From an uncultured Rhizobiaceae group bacterium (GTDB taxonomy: Bacteria > Pseudomonadota > Alphaproteobacteria > Rhizobiales > Rhizobiaceae): a stretch of DNA of 64,000 nt. The stretch is taken from contig CALHBJ010000008.1 of NCBI GenBank assembly GCA_937930845.1, forward strand, positions 1-64,000. The letters are read 5' to 3'. Of this stretch, positions 8,086 to 16,259 are shown in pieces (the stretch's first letter is position 1; each line of letters starts with the position of its first letter). The notes under the pieces are model-generated. The model was not told the origin of the DNA, did not search any database, and was given only the letters and a program-made list of their open reading frames with translations. Made by a program: the position numbers and the translations under genes.

Positions 8086-9035
8086 AATTGCACCATGAAT
8101 TTGGAAACCGAGGTGAACAGGGGAATACCGATAATGATGTTAAACGGGAATGTAATCGCCAGGGACATGGCAAGATACAGTCCTGCATCTGCTTTTGGCA
8201 GAGCCATGCGCATTGCCGCAGGTACTGCGATATAAGAGGCACTGGCAGCCAACAATGCCAGGGCGGTTGTGCTGCCTGTATCCAATCCGAAAACGGTTCC
8301 CAGGGCACAGCCGATCAAACCATTGAACACGGGAAATGCAATTGCCAAAACCGACAGGCGCAGTGTCAGGCTGCGCGCATTGCGCAACCTGCGCGCTGCC
8401 AGCAAGCCCATATCAAGCAGAAACAGGCAGAGCAGCCCGGTAAATCCCGTTTCAAAAACCGGTGCAATTGGAGCAAAACCATCCTTGCCGATGATCAGTC
8501 CGATGACGAAACTGCCGGTCAGCAAGACCACGGATCCATTCAGCAACGTTTCGCGCATCAGTTCCTCGCCCGGCTGTGGGCCAACGCTCTCGCCGCGTCT
8601 GGCCAGCATCAACCCCACAATGATGGCGGGTGTTTCCATCAGTGCCAGAACCGCGATCATGTAACCGGCAGGCGGCAATCCCTGATCGGTCAATATCTGA
8701 TTGCCGGTGATGAAGGTGACAACGCTGACGGAGCCATAGTGGGCGGCAACAGCGGCCGAATTGGTCACGTCCAACCGCCCCCAGCTTTTCAGCACGACAA
8801 ACGCAAGAAGCGGAATGAGGCAGCTTAAGATCAGCCCGGCGGCACCCGCCAGAACCAGTTCCGTGGTGAAACCGTTTGCAGAAACAAGAATGCCTCCCTT
8901 TAACCCGATTGCCGCCATCAAATACAGCGACAGGGTCTTGGATAGCGGCTCAGGTATCGTGAGATCTGAACGGGCAAACGCGGCAAGGCCGCCCAGAACA
9001 AAAAACAGGATGACGGGGGAAAGCAGGTTTTCCAT
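8076..9035 (-). CDS. sbtA: Sodium-dependent bicarbonate transporter, SbtA family
   Basis: An inner-membrane protein of 319 residues with about ten hydrophobic segments. It matches the Sbt_1 (former DUF897) family, with family motifs such as AAIGLKGG, HYGSVSVVTF and the symmetrical ASYIAVPAAMR. Cyanobacterial members take up bicarbonate with sodium; function in heterotrophs is less certain and could be bicarbonate supply for anaplerosis or pH control. It forms a two-gene unit with sbtB and is divergent from an OxyR-like regulator gene. Confidence 0.85.
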   Translation of the reverse strand: MENLLSPVILFFVLGGLAAFARSDLTIPEPLSKTLSLYLMAAIGLKGGILVSANGFTTELVLAGAAGLILSCLIPLLAFVVLKSWGRLDVTNSAAVAAHYGSVSVVTFITGNQILTDQGLPPAGYMIAVLALMETPAIIVGLMLARRGESVGPQPGEELMRETLLNGSVVLLTGSFVIGLIIGKDGFAPIAPVFETGFTGLLCLFLLDMGLLAARRLRNARSLTLRLSVLAIAFPVFNGLIGCALGTVFGLDTGSTTALALLAASASYIAVPAAMRMALPKADAGLYLAMSLAITFPFNIIIGIPLFTSVSKFMVQLWS

Positions 9036-9475
9036 GGCGTGTCGTTGCGGTTTCCAGAATGGGGCGTGCGCCAGAACTGCAGAATTGGCGCATCAGTAAA
9101 TCATCACACCATCACCCCCGTTGCGGGCGGCGAGGCCACGTGCGTAACGGTTGACCAATGGAGACTGAATAAGGGAGGTCGCGTCAGCGACGCTCAACAG
9201 TGATTGCCGACGTACGCCCGTCTGGATCAGCGTAAAAATGATAGGTGCCATAAATCAGGGTCGCGATGAGTGGCGAAGCGCAAAGGACAGTCGCAAGATC
9301 AAATAGGGTCAAGATAGTACTCACTATTGCTGGTTGCTTTCCGCCCTTAGATATTGCTCAGCGCCCCGCATGCCCAATTTATTCAGACGTATGGCTCAAT
9401 AGTTTTTTCCTATCGATTTTGTGTATTCTGATTTATAACTACAAATTTCTACCCTGCAACTGAAAGGCCCCCGAA
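9036..9475. other. Divergent intergenic region sbtA / oxyR-like regulator
   Basis: These 440 bases carry no convincing gene. The right part is AT-rich and contains an OxyR-type half operator close to the regulator start. The left part toward sbtA shows no recognised RNA or repeat. Confidence 0.6.
9399..9413. promoter_or_regulatory. OxyR-type operator element (ATAG-N7-CTAT)
   Basis: An exact ATAG, seven bases, CTAT dyad lies 62 bases before the regulator start codon. This is the half of the known OxyR site consensus. The second half expected one helical turn further is only partly matched. It probably serves autoregulation and possibly control of sbtA. Confidence 0.5.
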
Positions 9476-10396
9476 TTGACCACGCTCAAGCAACTTAGCT
9501 ATCTTGTGGCACTTTCCCAGGAGTTGCATTTTCGCCGCGCCGCGGAGCGAATGAATGTTACCCAGCCCACGCTGAGCATTCAAATTCAGGAGCTTGAGCG
9601 CCAGCTCAAGGCATCGCTGATTGACCGCAACACCAACAAGGTTTTGCTGACACCACTTGGCCGGGAAATCGTTGATCGGGCGCGCGCAGTACTTTCCGGG
9701 GTTGAAGATATCAAAGACCTTGCTGCGGCTTCCCAACACGGTTTTGAAGGCACAATCCGCATCGGTGTGCCGCCAACTACCGGGCCTTATTTTTTGCCAC
9801 ACATCGTGCCGGAACTTCACAAGCAATATCCAAATCTGAAACTCTATGTGAAAGAAGGAAAGCCGCGCGACCTGCAATTAGAACTGAAAGAGGGGGTGCA
9901 TGATGTGATCGTCTCACCCCTGCCCGTCACCCATTCAGACCTGACAGTTGCAAACCTGTTTCGCGAACCTCTGCATGTGGTGACCGCGCTCGACCATCCA
10001 TTTGCCAGCCGGACCAGTATTAACCGCACAGACTTGCAGGGCGAAAGTGTGTTGGCCATGGAAGCCGGCCATCATCTGCACGACCAGGTGATCGAACTTT
10101 GCGAAGAATTCAGGGCAACCCCTTTGCGCGATTATGAGGGAACAAGTCTGGACACTTTGCGACTGATGGTCGGCATGGGTGTTGGCATCGCTTTTTTGCC
10201 AGCGCTTTATATTCGGTCAGAAATCGGCAATCGCGGTGAAATTGCTGTGGTAAAACTCAACGCGACCAGTCTTTACCGTCAGATTGGATTGGTGTGGCGA
10301 ACGCGCTCCGTACACGCCGGTCTGATGCGTGACATCGCCAATTTGCTGCGGTCCATTTCCCGCGAAAAGCTGCCGGAAATCACAGTGCTAAAATAA
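9476..10396 (+). CDS. LysR-family regulator, OxyR-like without the peroxidatic cysteine
   Basis: A 306-residue LysR protein starting at TTG with AAGG just upstream. The HTH covers residues about 1-60 (HFRRAAERMNVTQPTLS). The effector domain aligns with OxyR along its whole length, including PYFLPHIVPEL and TSLDTLRLMV. At the position of OxyR Cys199 it has His200; the resolving cysteine position is retained as Cys209. It therefore cannot form the classical disulfide switch. It is divergent from sbtA-sbtB and has an OxyR-like operator in its own promoter. Confidence 0.88.
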   Translation: MTTLKQLSYLVALSQELHFRRAAERMNVTQPTLSIQIQELERQLKASLIDRNTNKVLLTPLGREIVDRARAVLSGVEDIKDLAAASQHGFEGTIRIGVPPTTGPYFLPHIVPELHKQYPNLKLYVKEGKPRDLQLELKEGVHDVIVSPLPVTHSDLTVANLFREPLHVVTALDHPFASRTSINRTDLQGESVLAMEAGHHLHDQVIELCEEFRATPLRDYEGTSLDTLRLMVGMGVGIAFLPALYIRSEIGNRGEIAVVKLNATSLYRQIGLVWRTRSVHAGLMRDIANLLRSISREKLPEITVLK

Positions 10397-10526
10397 TATC
10401 TAGGGCCGCAATTTCACGCATCTTTGTGCAAATCCTGCGCAGAATTTCAAGCAGCGTTCCACTGGTGATAAGAGTGGATGCATGTTTAACTGATGTTCAA
10501 TTTTTATGTAGCTGGAGATATGCGGC

Positions 10527-11486
10527 ATGGCAGCCAGGGGACGCGGAAAAATCTATAAGAGCATTACCGAAACCGTGGGCGACACGCCAATTGTGCGGTT
10601 GGATAAGCTTGCCAAAAAGAACCGGGTCAAAGCCAATCTCTTGGCCAAGCTCGAGTTTTTCAATCCCACATCCAGTGTGAAAGACCGTATTGGCGTTGCC
10701 ATGGTTGAGGCGCTTGAGAAGGCAGGCAAAATCAAGCCCGGCCGCACGACCCTGATTGAACCCACTTCTGGAAATACCGGCATTGGTCTGGCCTTGGCCG
10801 CAGCGGCAAAGGGCTATCGCCTGATCCTGACGATGCCAGAAACCATGTCCATTGAACGCCGCAAAATGTTTGCCATATTGGGTGCTGAGCTGGAACTGAC
10901 GGAAGGCCCCAAAGGAATGAATGGCGCGATTGCACGCGCTGAAGAGCTGGCGACACAGATCAAAGGTTCGGTCATTCCGCAACAGTTCGAAAATCCGGCC
11001 AACCCTGCCATTCACCGCAAAACCACCGGCCCCGAAATCTGGAACGATACCAAGGGTCGGGTTCATGTATTCGTTTCTGGCATTGGTACGGGCGGCACCA
11101 TTACCGGCGCGGGGAAATATCTGAAAAAGCAAAACCCGAAGCTTCATATTGTTGCAGTTGAGCCATCAGATTCGCCGGTTTTGTCTGGTGGCAATCCAGG
11201 GCCTCACAAAATTCAGGGCATCGGCGCGGGGTTTGTGCCGGGTATCCTGGATGTGAAAATCTACGATGAGATCATAACCGTCACCAATGATGAGGCCTTT
11301 GCCATGGCCCGCGAAGTTGCCAAACTGGAAGGTGTGCCGGTGGGCATTTCTTCCGGTGCCGCCCTGTGTGCGGCCATCAAGGTGGGCAAGCGCAAGGAAT
11401 GGGCCAACAAGAATATTGTTGTCATTCTTGCAAGCTTTGCTGAGCGCTATTTGTCCACGCCGCTGTTTGACGGACTTGGCGATTAG
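10527..11486 (+). CDS. cysK: Cysteine synthase A (O-acetylserine sulfhydrylase)
   Basis: A PLP enzyme that makes cysteine from O-acetylserine and sulfide in the cytoplasm. The 319-residue length is normal. The PLP lysine is Lys52 in PTSSVKDR; the substrate loop (TSGNTG) and the phosphate-binding GTGGT motif are present. An RBS region precedes ATG 10527. It stands alone and converges on the patatin gene. Confidence 0.96.
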   Translation: MAARGRGKIYKSITETVGDTPIVRLDKLAKKNRVKANLLAKLEFFNPTSSVKDRIGVAMVEALEKAGKIKPGRTTLIEPTSGNTGIGLALAAAAKGYRLILTMPETMSIERRKMFAILGAELELTEGPKGMNGAIARAEELATQIKGSVIPQQFENPANPAIHRKTTGPEIWNDTKGRVHVFVSGIGTGGTITGAGKYLKKQNPKLHIVAVEPSDSPVLSGGNPGPHKIQGIGAGFVPGILDVKIYDEIITVTNDEAFAMAREVAKLEGVPVGISSGAALCAAIKVGKRKEWANKNIVVILASFAERYLSTPLFDGLGD

Positions 11487-11529
11487 CACAGGCAATCTTG
11501 TTTAAGAGGACGACCAGGCGCGACACGCA

Positions 11530-12720
11530 TTAAGTCTGATCTGTGTTGACGGATGCGCGTTTCTTATTCTGCGTTGCATCGCGCTTGGCGACGAGGCTGT
11601 CGTGGATCACATCGAACACGCGCACGCCGATTTCTGCCGGTTTGTCTGCAAGCCAGGGTGCTGCCAGCAATGTGGCTTGTGAATCCATTTTGCCCTGATC
11701 CCAGCGCTCATTCATTGTCAGCCGCGAAAACTCATGTGTTTTTGCCGCCCCTTGCGGTTTGAACGGGCGGTAGATCAACTGGACAACATCCATTTCAGTC
11801 ACACAGCCCATTTCGTATAGACGCCGCGCTTCAGGCAATTTAGCCATTTCCGGGGGAAGCCGGTCAATCAACTCGTTGATGGCGTGGCGCACCTCGTGAT
11901 TTTGCGCTGCAATTGCCGTGGCCATGCGCGTGCGGCTGGCATATCGAATATCCTTATCCCGCTCGCGCACGGATTCCATTGTGGTTGGCAATTGGCCGTA
12001 AGATTGGAAAACATCAACCTGGAAGGTCAGGCGGCTGCGCCGGGGAGACTGGTCGAGCACATAGGCAAGCGGCGTGTTGGAAACCAGGCCACCATCCCAA
12101 TAGTGCTCACCGTCAATTTCAATCGATGGCAGACCAGGGGGCAGCGCCGCGCTTGCCATAATGTGTTCAGGCCCAATCTTCTGGTGCGCCGTATCGAAAT
12201 AGGTCAATTGGCCAGTGCGGACATTCACCGCACCAACGCTGAGACGCACATGGTCTGCGGAATTGATCAAATCAAAATCAACCAGTTCTTCCAGCGTCGA
12301 TTTCAACGGGGCCGTATCGTAATAGCTGGTGGGCGGGTCTGGCAGAAACCATTCGAAGGAGTAACGCGGTTGGAAAAAACCTGGCTGACCAAAGGCAACC
12401 GACGACTGGGCACCCAAATATCGATACCAGTCATGAGCATGATCCGTCATCGCCTCAGGCCAGGCCGCAGACCAGAGCGTCACATCTTCCCAAAATTTGC
12501 GAAGCTGTCCAACGCGATCCTGAGGCTGATTGCCTGCAATAATGGCCGCATTGATTGCGCCGATAGAAATTCCTGCAACCCAGTTTGGCAGATAATCAGA
12601 GGTGGACAATGCCTCATAGACGCCCGCCTGATAGCTGCCAAGCGCACCTCCGCCCTGAAGCACAAGTGCCGTTTCCTTCTTGTAAGAGGCGGGGCGGCTT
12701 CGGGGCACGGCCTGGGTCAA
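11530..12720 (-). CDS. Patatin-like phospholipase with DUF3734 C-terminus
   Basis: A 396-residue serine hydrolase with the oxyanion motif GGGALGSYQAG (about residues 23-33), the nucleophile elbow GISIG and the Asp of the dyad in WDGG. The C-terminal part matches the DUF3734 extension common in alphaproteobacteria, found next to polyhydroxyalkanoate or fatty-acid genes in other genomes. The start is TTG with GGAG eight bases upstream. No signal peptide is visible, so it probably acts on membrane lipids from the cytoplasm. The substrate is not known. Confidence 0.9.
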   Translation of the reverse strand: MTQAVPRSRPASYKKETALVLQGGGALGSYQAGVYEALSTSDYLPNWVAGISIGAINAAIIAGNQPQDRVGQLRKFWEDVTLWSAAWPEAMTDHAHDWYRYLGAQSSVAFGQPGFFQPRYSFEWFLPDPPTSYYDTAPLKSTLEELVDFDLINSADHVRLSVGAVNVRTGQLTYFDTAHQKIGPEHIMASAALPPGLPSIEIDGEHYWDGGLVSNTPLAYVLDQSPRRSRLTFQVDVFQSYGQLPTTMESVRERDKDIRYASRTRMATAIAAQNHEVRHAINELIDRLPPEMAKLPEARRLYEMGCVTEMDVVQLIYRPFKPQGAAKTHEFSRLTMNERWDQGKMDSQATLLAAPWLADKPAEIGVRVFDVIHDSLVAKRDATQNKKRASVNTDQT

Positions 12721-12932
12721 TCTACTAGCTCCAATCAGCTCAATATATTTTTGCGCAGTTCTGGTTCGGCAACATTTTTATGAATGTTGCACATTTGGCT
12801 GGCTTTGTATCAACCGCCACAACGCGCGCCCATCACATCAGCTTGTCTGGGTAATTTGTGGCGCACGATTGACTGGAGATCAACAATGATCCCTTGATAG
12901 GGCCATCACGATCATACGAGAATGGCGGGGCC

Positions 12933-14129
12933 ATGTCGGCAAGTCTGTTTGCAATTGCATCATTGGTGATGGCCTATTCGATGATTGCCAAACGGTTGTC
13001 GACGACGATCATAACTGCCCCCATGGTCTTCCTGCTGGCCGGTTTCATCATGGCAAAGGTCAACATCCTTCCACAGGCAGGCGCCGAGACCGTGCTGCAT
13101 TTCGTAGCGGAAATCGCTCTCATCATCCTGTTGTTTCTCGACGCATCACAAACCAATCTGGCTGCATTGCGCGCACGGCGCACCTGGCCATTTCGCATGT
13201 TGCTGTTTGGATTGCCCCTCAGCATCTTGTTGGGAACACTGGTTGGTGTGCTGTTGCTGCCAGACTGGCCACTGGTGGCAGTGCTTTTGCTTGCCGCTGT
13301 TTTAGCACCGACCGATGCTGCATTGGGACAACCGGTTATTTCCAACCCAATTGTGCCACAGCGCACGCGCCGCGCACTGGTTGTGGAAAGCGGTCTCAAT
13401 GATGGTCTTGCCCTGCCATTGATCCTGCTGTTTGCCAGCCTGACCGCCAATATGATGGGGCAACAGGATCAGGACTGGCTTACCTTTGGGGCAAAACAAA
13501 TCGTGCTGGGTCCGATCGTTGGTGCGGTTGTTGGATATGTTGCAGGCAAAGTGCTGATCTGGGCCAAGGACCGTGAAACCACATCGGAACCTTATGAAGG
13601 TGTTGGTGCAATCGCGCTGGCGCTTGCCGCCTATGTGGGGGCCGATGCTGTGGGCGGAAACGGGTTTATTGCTGCTTTCACAGCCGGGTTGTTGTTTGGC
13701 GATGTTGTCAAAGGGCGCTGCAAATTTATCTATGAGTTTACCGAAAGCGAGGGACAGGGATTGTCCTGGGCGGCTTTCTTTATGATTGGACTGGTACTGG
13801 TGCCGGAGGCGCTGCCCCATCTCGATGGCAAGACGATTGTGCTCATAGTACTGAGCCTGTTCGTGGTGCGCCCCGTAGCGATCTGGATCTCTTTGATAGC
13901 GACGGATGCAAATTTTATGACTCGGATATTTTTTGGCTGGTTCGGCCCACGCGGACTGGCAACGGCCCTGTTCGCGCTTGTTGTCGTTGATGAAATTGGC
14001 GGTGAGATGGGCGAAACGATCCTGCACATCGCCGTCAACACCGTTTGGATCAGCGCATTGCTGCATGGCGTGACGGCCGCGCCCGCTTCCAGACTTTACG
14101 CAAGACTGATGGCGCAGCGTTCTGCATGA
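12933..14129 (+). CDS. Cation/proton antiporter, CPA1 (NhaP-like)
   Basis: An inner-membrane protein of about 398 residues with around twelve hydrophobic segments. The conserved helix with LAPTDAALGQPV, and the ESGLNDGLALP motif, carry the paired Asp residues typical of CPA1 Na+(K+)/H+ antiporters. It probably supports sodium or pH homeostasis. The ATG at 12933 is preferred over a TTG 39 bases upstream, because the hydrophobic N-terminus starts right after it; no strong RBS discriminates. No K+-binding regulatory domain follows. Confidence 0.85.
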   Translation: MSASLFAIASLVMAYSMIAKRLSTTIITAPMVFLLAGFIMAKVNILPQAGAETVLHFVAEIALIILLFLDASQTNLAALRARRTWPFRMLLFGLPLSILLGTLVGVLLLPDWPLVAVLLLAAVLAPTDAALGQPVISNPIVPQRTRRALVVESGLNDGLALPLILLFASLTANMMGQQDQDWLTFGAKQIVLGPIVGAVVGYVAGKVLIWAKDRETTSEPYEGVGAIALALAAYVGADAVGGNGFIAAFTAGLLFGDVVKGRCKFIYEFTESEGQGLSWAAFFMIGLVLVPEALPHLDGKTIVLIVLSLFVVRPVAIWISLIATDANFMTRIFFGWFGPRGLATALFALVVVDEIGGEMGETILHIAVNTVWISALLHGVTAAPASRLYARLMAQRSA

Positions 14130-14248
14130 CCGTAAATTTTACTCACCCGTCATGTTGCATGAAATGAAGTGAAATTGACTGGTCATCGCGGGCAATGTTC
14201 CCCACGATGCCCGAAGATATTCAAGAGACCGGAATAAGGAATACCACC

Positions 14249-16225
14249 ATGGCTTCGCAAGACCTCGATTGGATAAGTGTAGGCAAAGTGGATGACCTGC
14301 CCGAAGGGCGCGTTAAAACCGTGACAGCCAGGACTATTTCCATTTGCCTGTCTCATTTCGATGGCCAGTGGGCGGCGATGGACAATCGCTGTCCCCACCA
14401 AAATGGCCCGCTTGGCGAAGGTTCCATCGAAAAAGGCGTCGACGGTAAATGCTGGATCAGGTGTCCCTGGCATGGCTGGGACTTTGACCCCCTCACCGGT
14501 GCACCTCCCGGCGGCCATGAAGATACCGGTCAAACATTGTATCCGCTTGATATTCGCGATGGCGAAATATTTGTGGGCCTGGAGGCTGAGCCACCACGGC
14601 AGCGCACGGTCACCGATGTCATGGTCGACACAATGGTGCAATGGGGCGTCAAAAGCGTGTTTGGAATGGTGGGCCATTCCAATCTTGGGCTTGCTGATGC
14701 TGTGCGACTAAGCACCCAAAAGGGCGATCTGACTTATTTCGGCATTCGCCATGAAGGGGCAGCCGCCTTTGCGGCATCCGCCTATGGCAAATTGACCAGC
14801 AAGCCCGCCGCCTGTCTGACAATCGCCGGGCCGGGTGCAACAAACCTGCTGACCGGCCTGTGGGATGCCAAAGTTGACCGCGCACCCGTGCTTGCCCTGA
14901 CAGGTCAGGTGCAGACCCAGGTATTCGGGCCGGGGGTGTTTCAGGACATTGATCTTAAATCGGCCTTTGATGCCGTATCGCGGTTCTCACAAACCGTACT
15001 GAGCACATCCAACCATGCGGAACTGGTGTCCCTCGCCTGCAAGACCGCCCTGCTGGAACGGGACGTGGCACATCTGATTTTTCCCGATGACATGCAAACC
15101 CTGCCAAGTGACGCAGAAGCGATGGGACCGGAAGGGCGGATGGGCCGCCCCGATATCGCCGCATCCCAAAGTGACGTTTCAGCCGCTGTTGATATGATCA
15201 ATGCAGCCAAACGCCCCTTGATTGTGATGGGCCACGGTGCGGCGGATTCCCATAAGGCCGTGACACGATTTGCGGAGAAAATTGGGGCCCCGGTCGTTAC
15301 CACGTTCAAGGGCAAAGGATTAATCGCGGATTCACACCCCAATGCCGCAGGCGTGCTTGGACGCTCTGGCACGCCGATTGCCAGTTGGTTTATGAATGAA
15401 GCCGATCTTATGATCGCGTTTGGGACTTCGTTTTCAAACCACACAGGCATCAATGAGGGAAAGCCGATAATTCAGGTGGATTTCGAACGCATGCAACTGG
15501 GCCGGTTTCACCCGGTCACATTGCCAGTCTGGGCTGAGATCGGCTCTTTCTGCGCACAGGTCGAACCGCTGCTGTCCAGATCGCCCGATGCCGAAGACCA
15601 GCTCAGTGATGTGGCTGATCGCTGGACCATGTGGCGAAAAGAAAAGCAGGTGCGGCTATTAGAAGACCTGGGCAATGGCATTCATTCGGTTGCCGTGTTC
15701 AACGCGCTGACCGACCTGTGTCCCGATGATGCTATTCTCGCTGTTGATGTGGGTAACAACACCTATTCCTTTGGCCGCTATTTCGAGACCAAGGGCCAGC
15801 GGGTGCTGATGTCGGGTTATCTTGGATCAATCGGTTTTGGCTTCCCCGCCGCCATGGGCGCATGGGCTGCCACCCAGGATTTTGAAGAATTTGCCGGGCG
15901 GAAGGTCATTTCAATTTCAGGCGATGGTGGCTTTGGCCAATATCCCATGGATTTCACAACCGCAGTAAAATACGGGATGAACATCACTCATATTCTGCTC
16001 AATAATTCGCAATTGGGAAAAATCTCCAAAGAGCAAAAGGCCGGCGAATGGCCGGTGTGGGAAACCCAGTTGCACAATCCATCATTCGCCGCTTTCGCTC
16101 GGCTGTGCGGTGGTCATGGCATAAGGGTCACAGAGGCTGCAGAACTGAATGCTGCAATCGCTGAAGCTCTGGCCGTTGATGGGCCGTCACTGGTTGAGGT
16201 CATCTGCGACCCAGACCTGATCTAG
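14249..16225 (+). CDS. Fusion of a Rieske [2Fe-2S] domain with a ThDP-dependent enzyme (PoxB/acetolactate synthase superfamily)
   Basis: A protein of 658 residues. Residues about 8-110 form a Rieske ferredoxin domain with ligands Cys48/His50 (CPH) and Cys72/His75 (CPWHGW). Residues about 118-655 are a three-domain ThDP enzyme with the catalytic Glu169 in RHEG, and the ThDP/metal motif from GDG (558-560) to NN (585-586). The closest recognisable type is pyruvate oxidase/dehydrogenase (PoxB-like), not Xsc. The fused Rieske suggests that electrons from the ThDP adduct leave through the cluster. Start ATG 14249 has AAGGA eight bases upstream. The substrate is unknown. Confidence 0.85.
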   Translation: MASQDLDWISVGKVDDLPEGRVKTVTARTISICLSHFDGQWAAMDNRCPHQNGPLGEGSIEKGVDGKCWIRCPWHGWDFDPLTGAPPGGHEDTGQTLYPLDIRDGEIFVGLEAEPPRQRTVTDVMVDTMVQWGVKSVFGMVGHSNLGLADAVRLSTQKGDLTYFGIRHEGAAAFAASAYGKLTSKPAACLTIAGPGATNLLTGLWDAKVDRAPVLALTGQVQTQVFGPGVFQDIDLKSAFDAVSRFSQTVLSTSNHAELVSLACKTALLERDVAHLIFPDDMQTLPSDAEAMGPEGRMGRPDIAASQSDVSAAVDMINAAKRPLIVMGHGAADSHKAVTRFAEKIGAPVVTTFKGKGLIADSHPNAAGVLGRSGTPIASWFMNEADLMIAFGTSFSNHTGINEGKPIIQVDFERMQLGRFHPVTLPVWAEIGSFCAQVEPLLSRSPDAEDQLSDVADRWTMWRKEKQVRLLEDLGNGIHSVAVFNALTDLCPDDAILAVDVGNNTYSFGRYFETKGQRVLMSGYLGSIGFGFPAAMGAWAATQDFEEFAGRKVISISGDGGFGQYPMDFTTAVKYGMNITHILLNNSQLGKISKEQKAGEWPVWETQLHNPSFAAFARLCGGHGIRVTEAAELNAAIAEALAVDGPSLVEVICDPDLI

Positions 16226-16259
16226 CCCAAGGTGAGGTTAAGAGTTGGCCGCGTTAAAT

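Noticed and set aside
8088-8828. Long plus-strand ORF of 246 codons across sbtA
   Set aside because: Gln/His/Cys-rich translation without domains, typical of the complement of a membrane-protein gene.
11884-12783. Plus-strand ORF of 299 codons across the patatin gene
   Set aside because: Complement of a well-supported patatin with intact GGG, GxSxG and DGG motifs; no recognisable content of its own.
14195-14248. Upstream start for the Rieske-ThDP gene
   Set aside because: The added residues are not part of the Rieske domain, and the ATG at 14249 has a proper RBS.
14249-16225. Sulfoacetaldehyde acetyltransferase (Xsc) identity for the ThDP enzyme, completing the sulfoacetate route
   Set aside because: The sequence around the active-site Glu and the middle domain is PoxB-like, and a fused Rieske domain is not a feature of Xsc.
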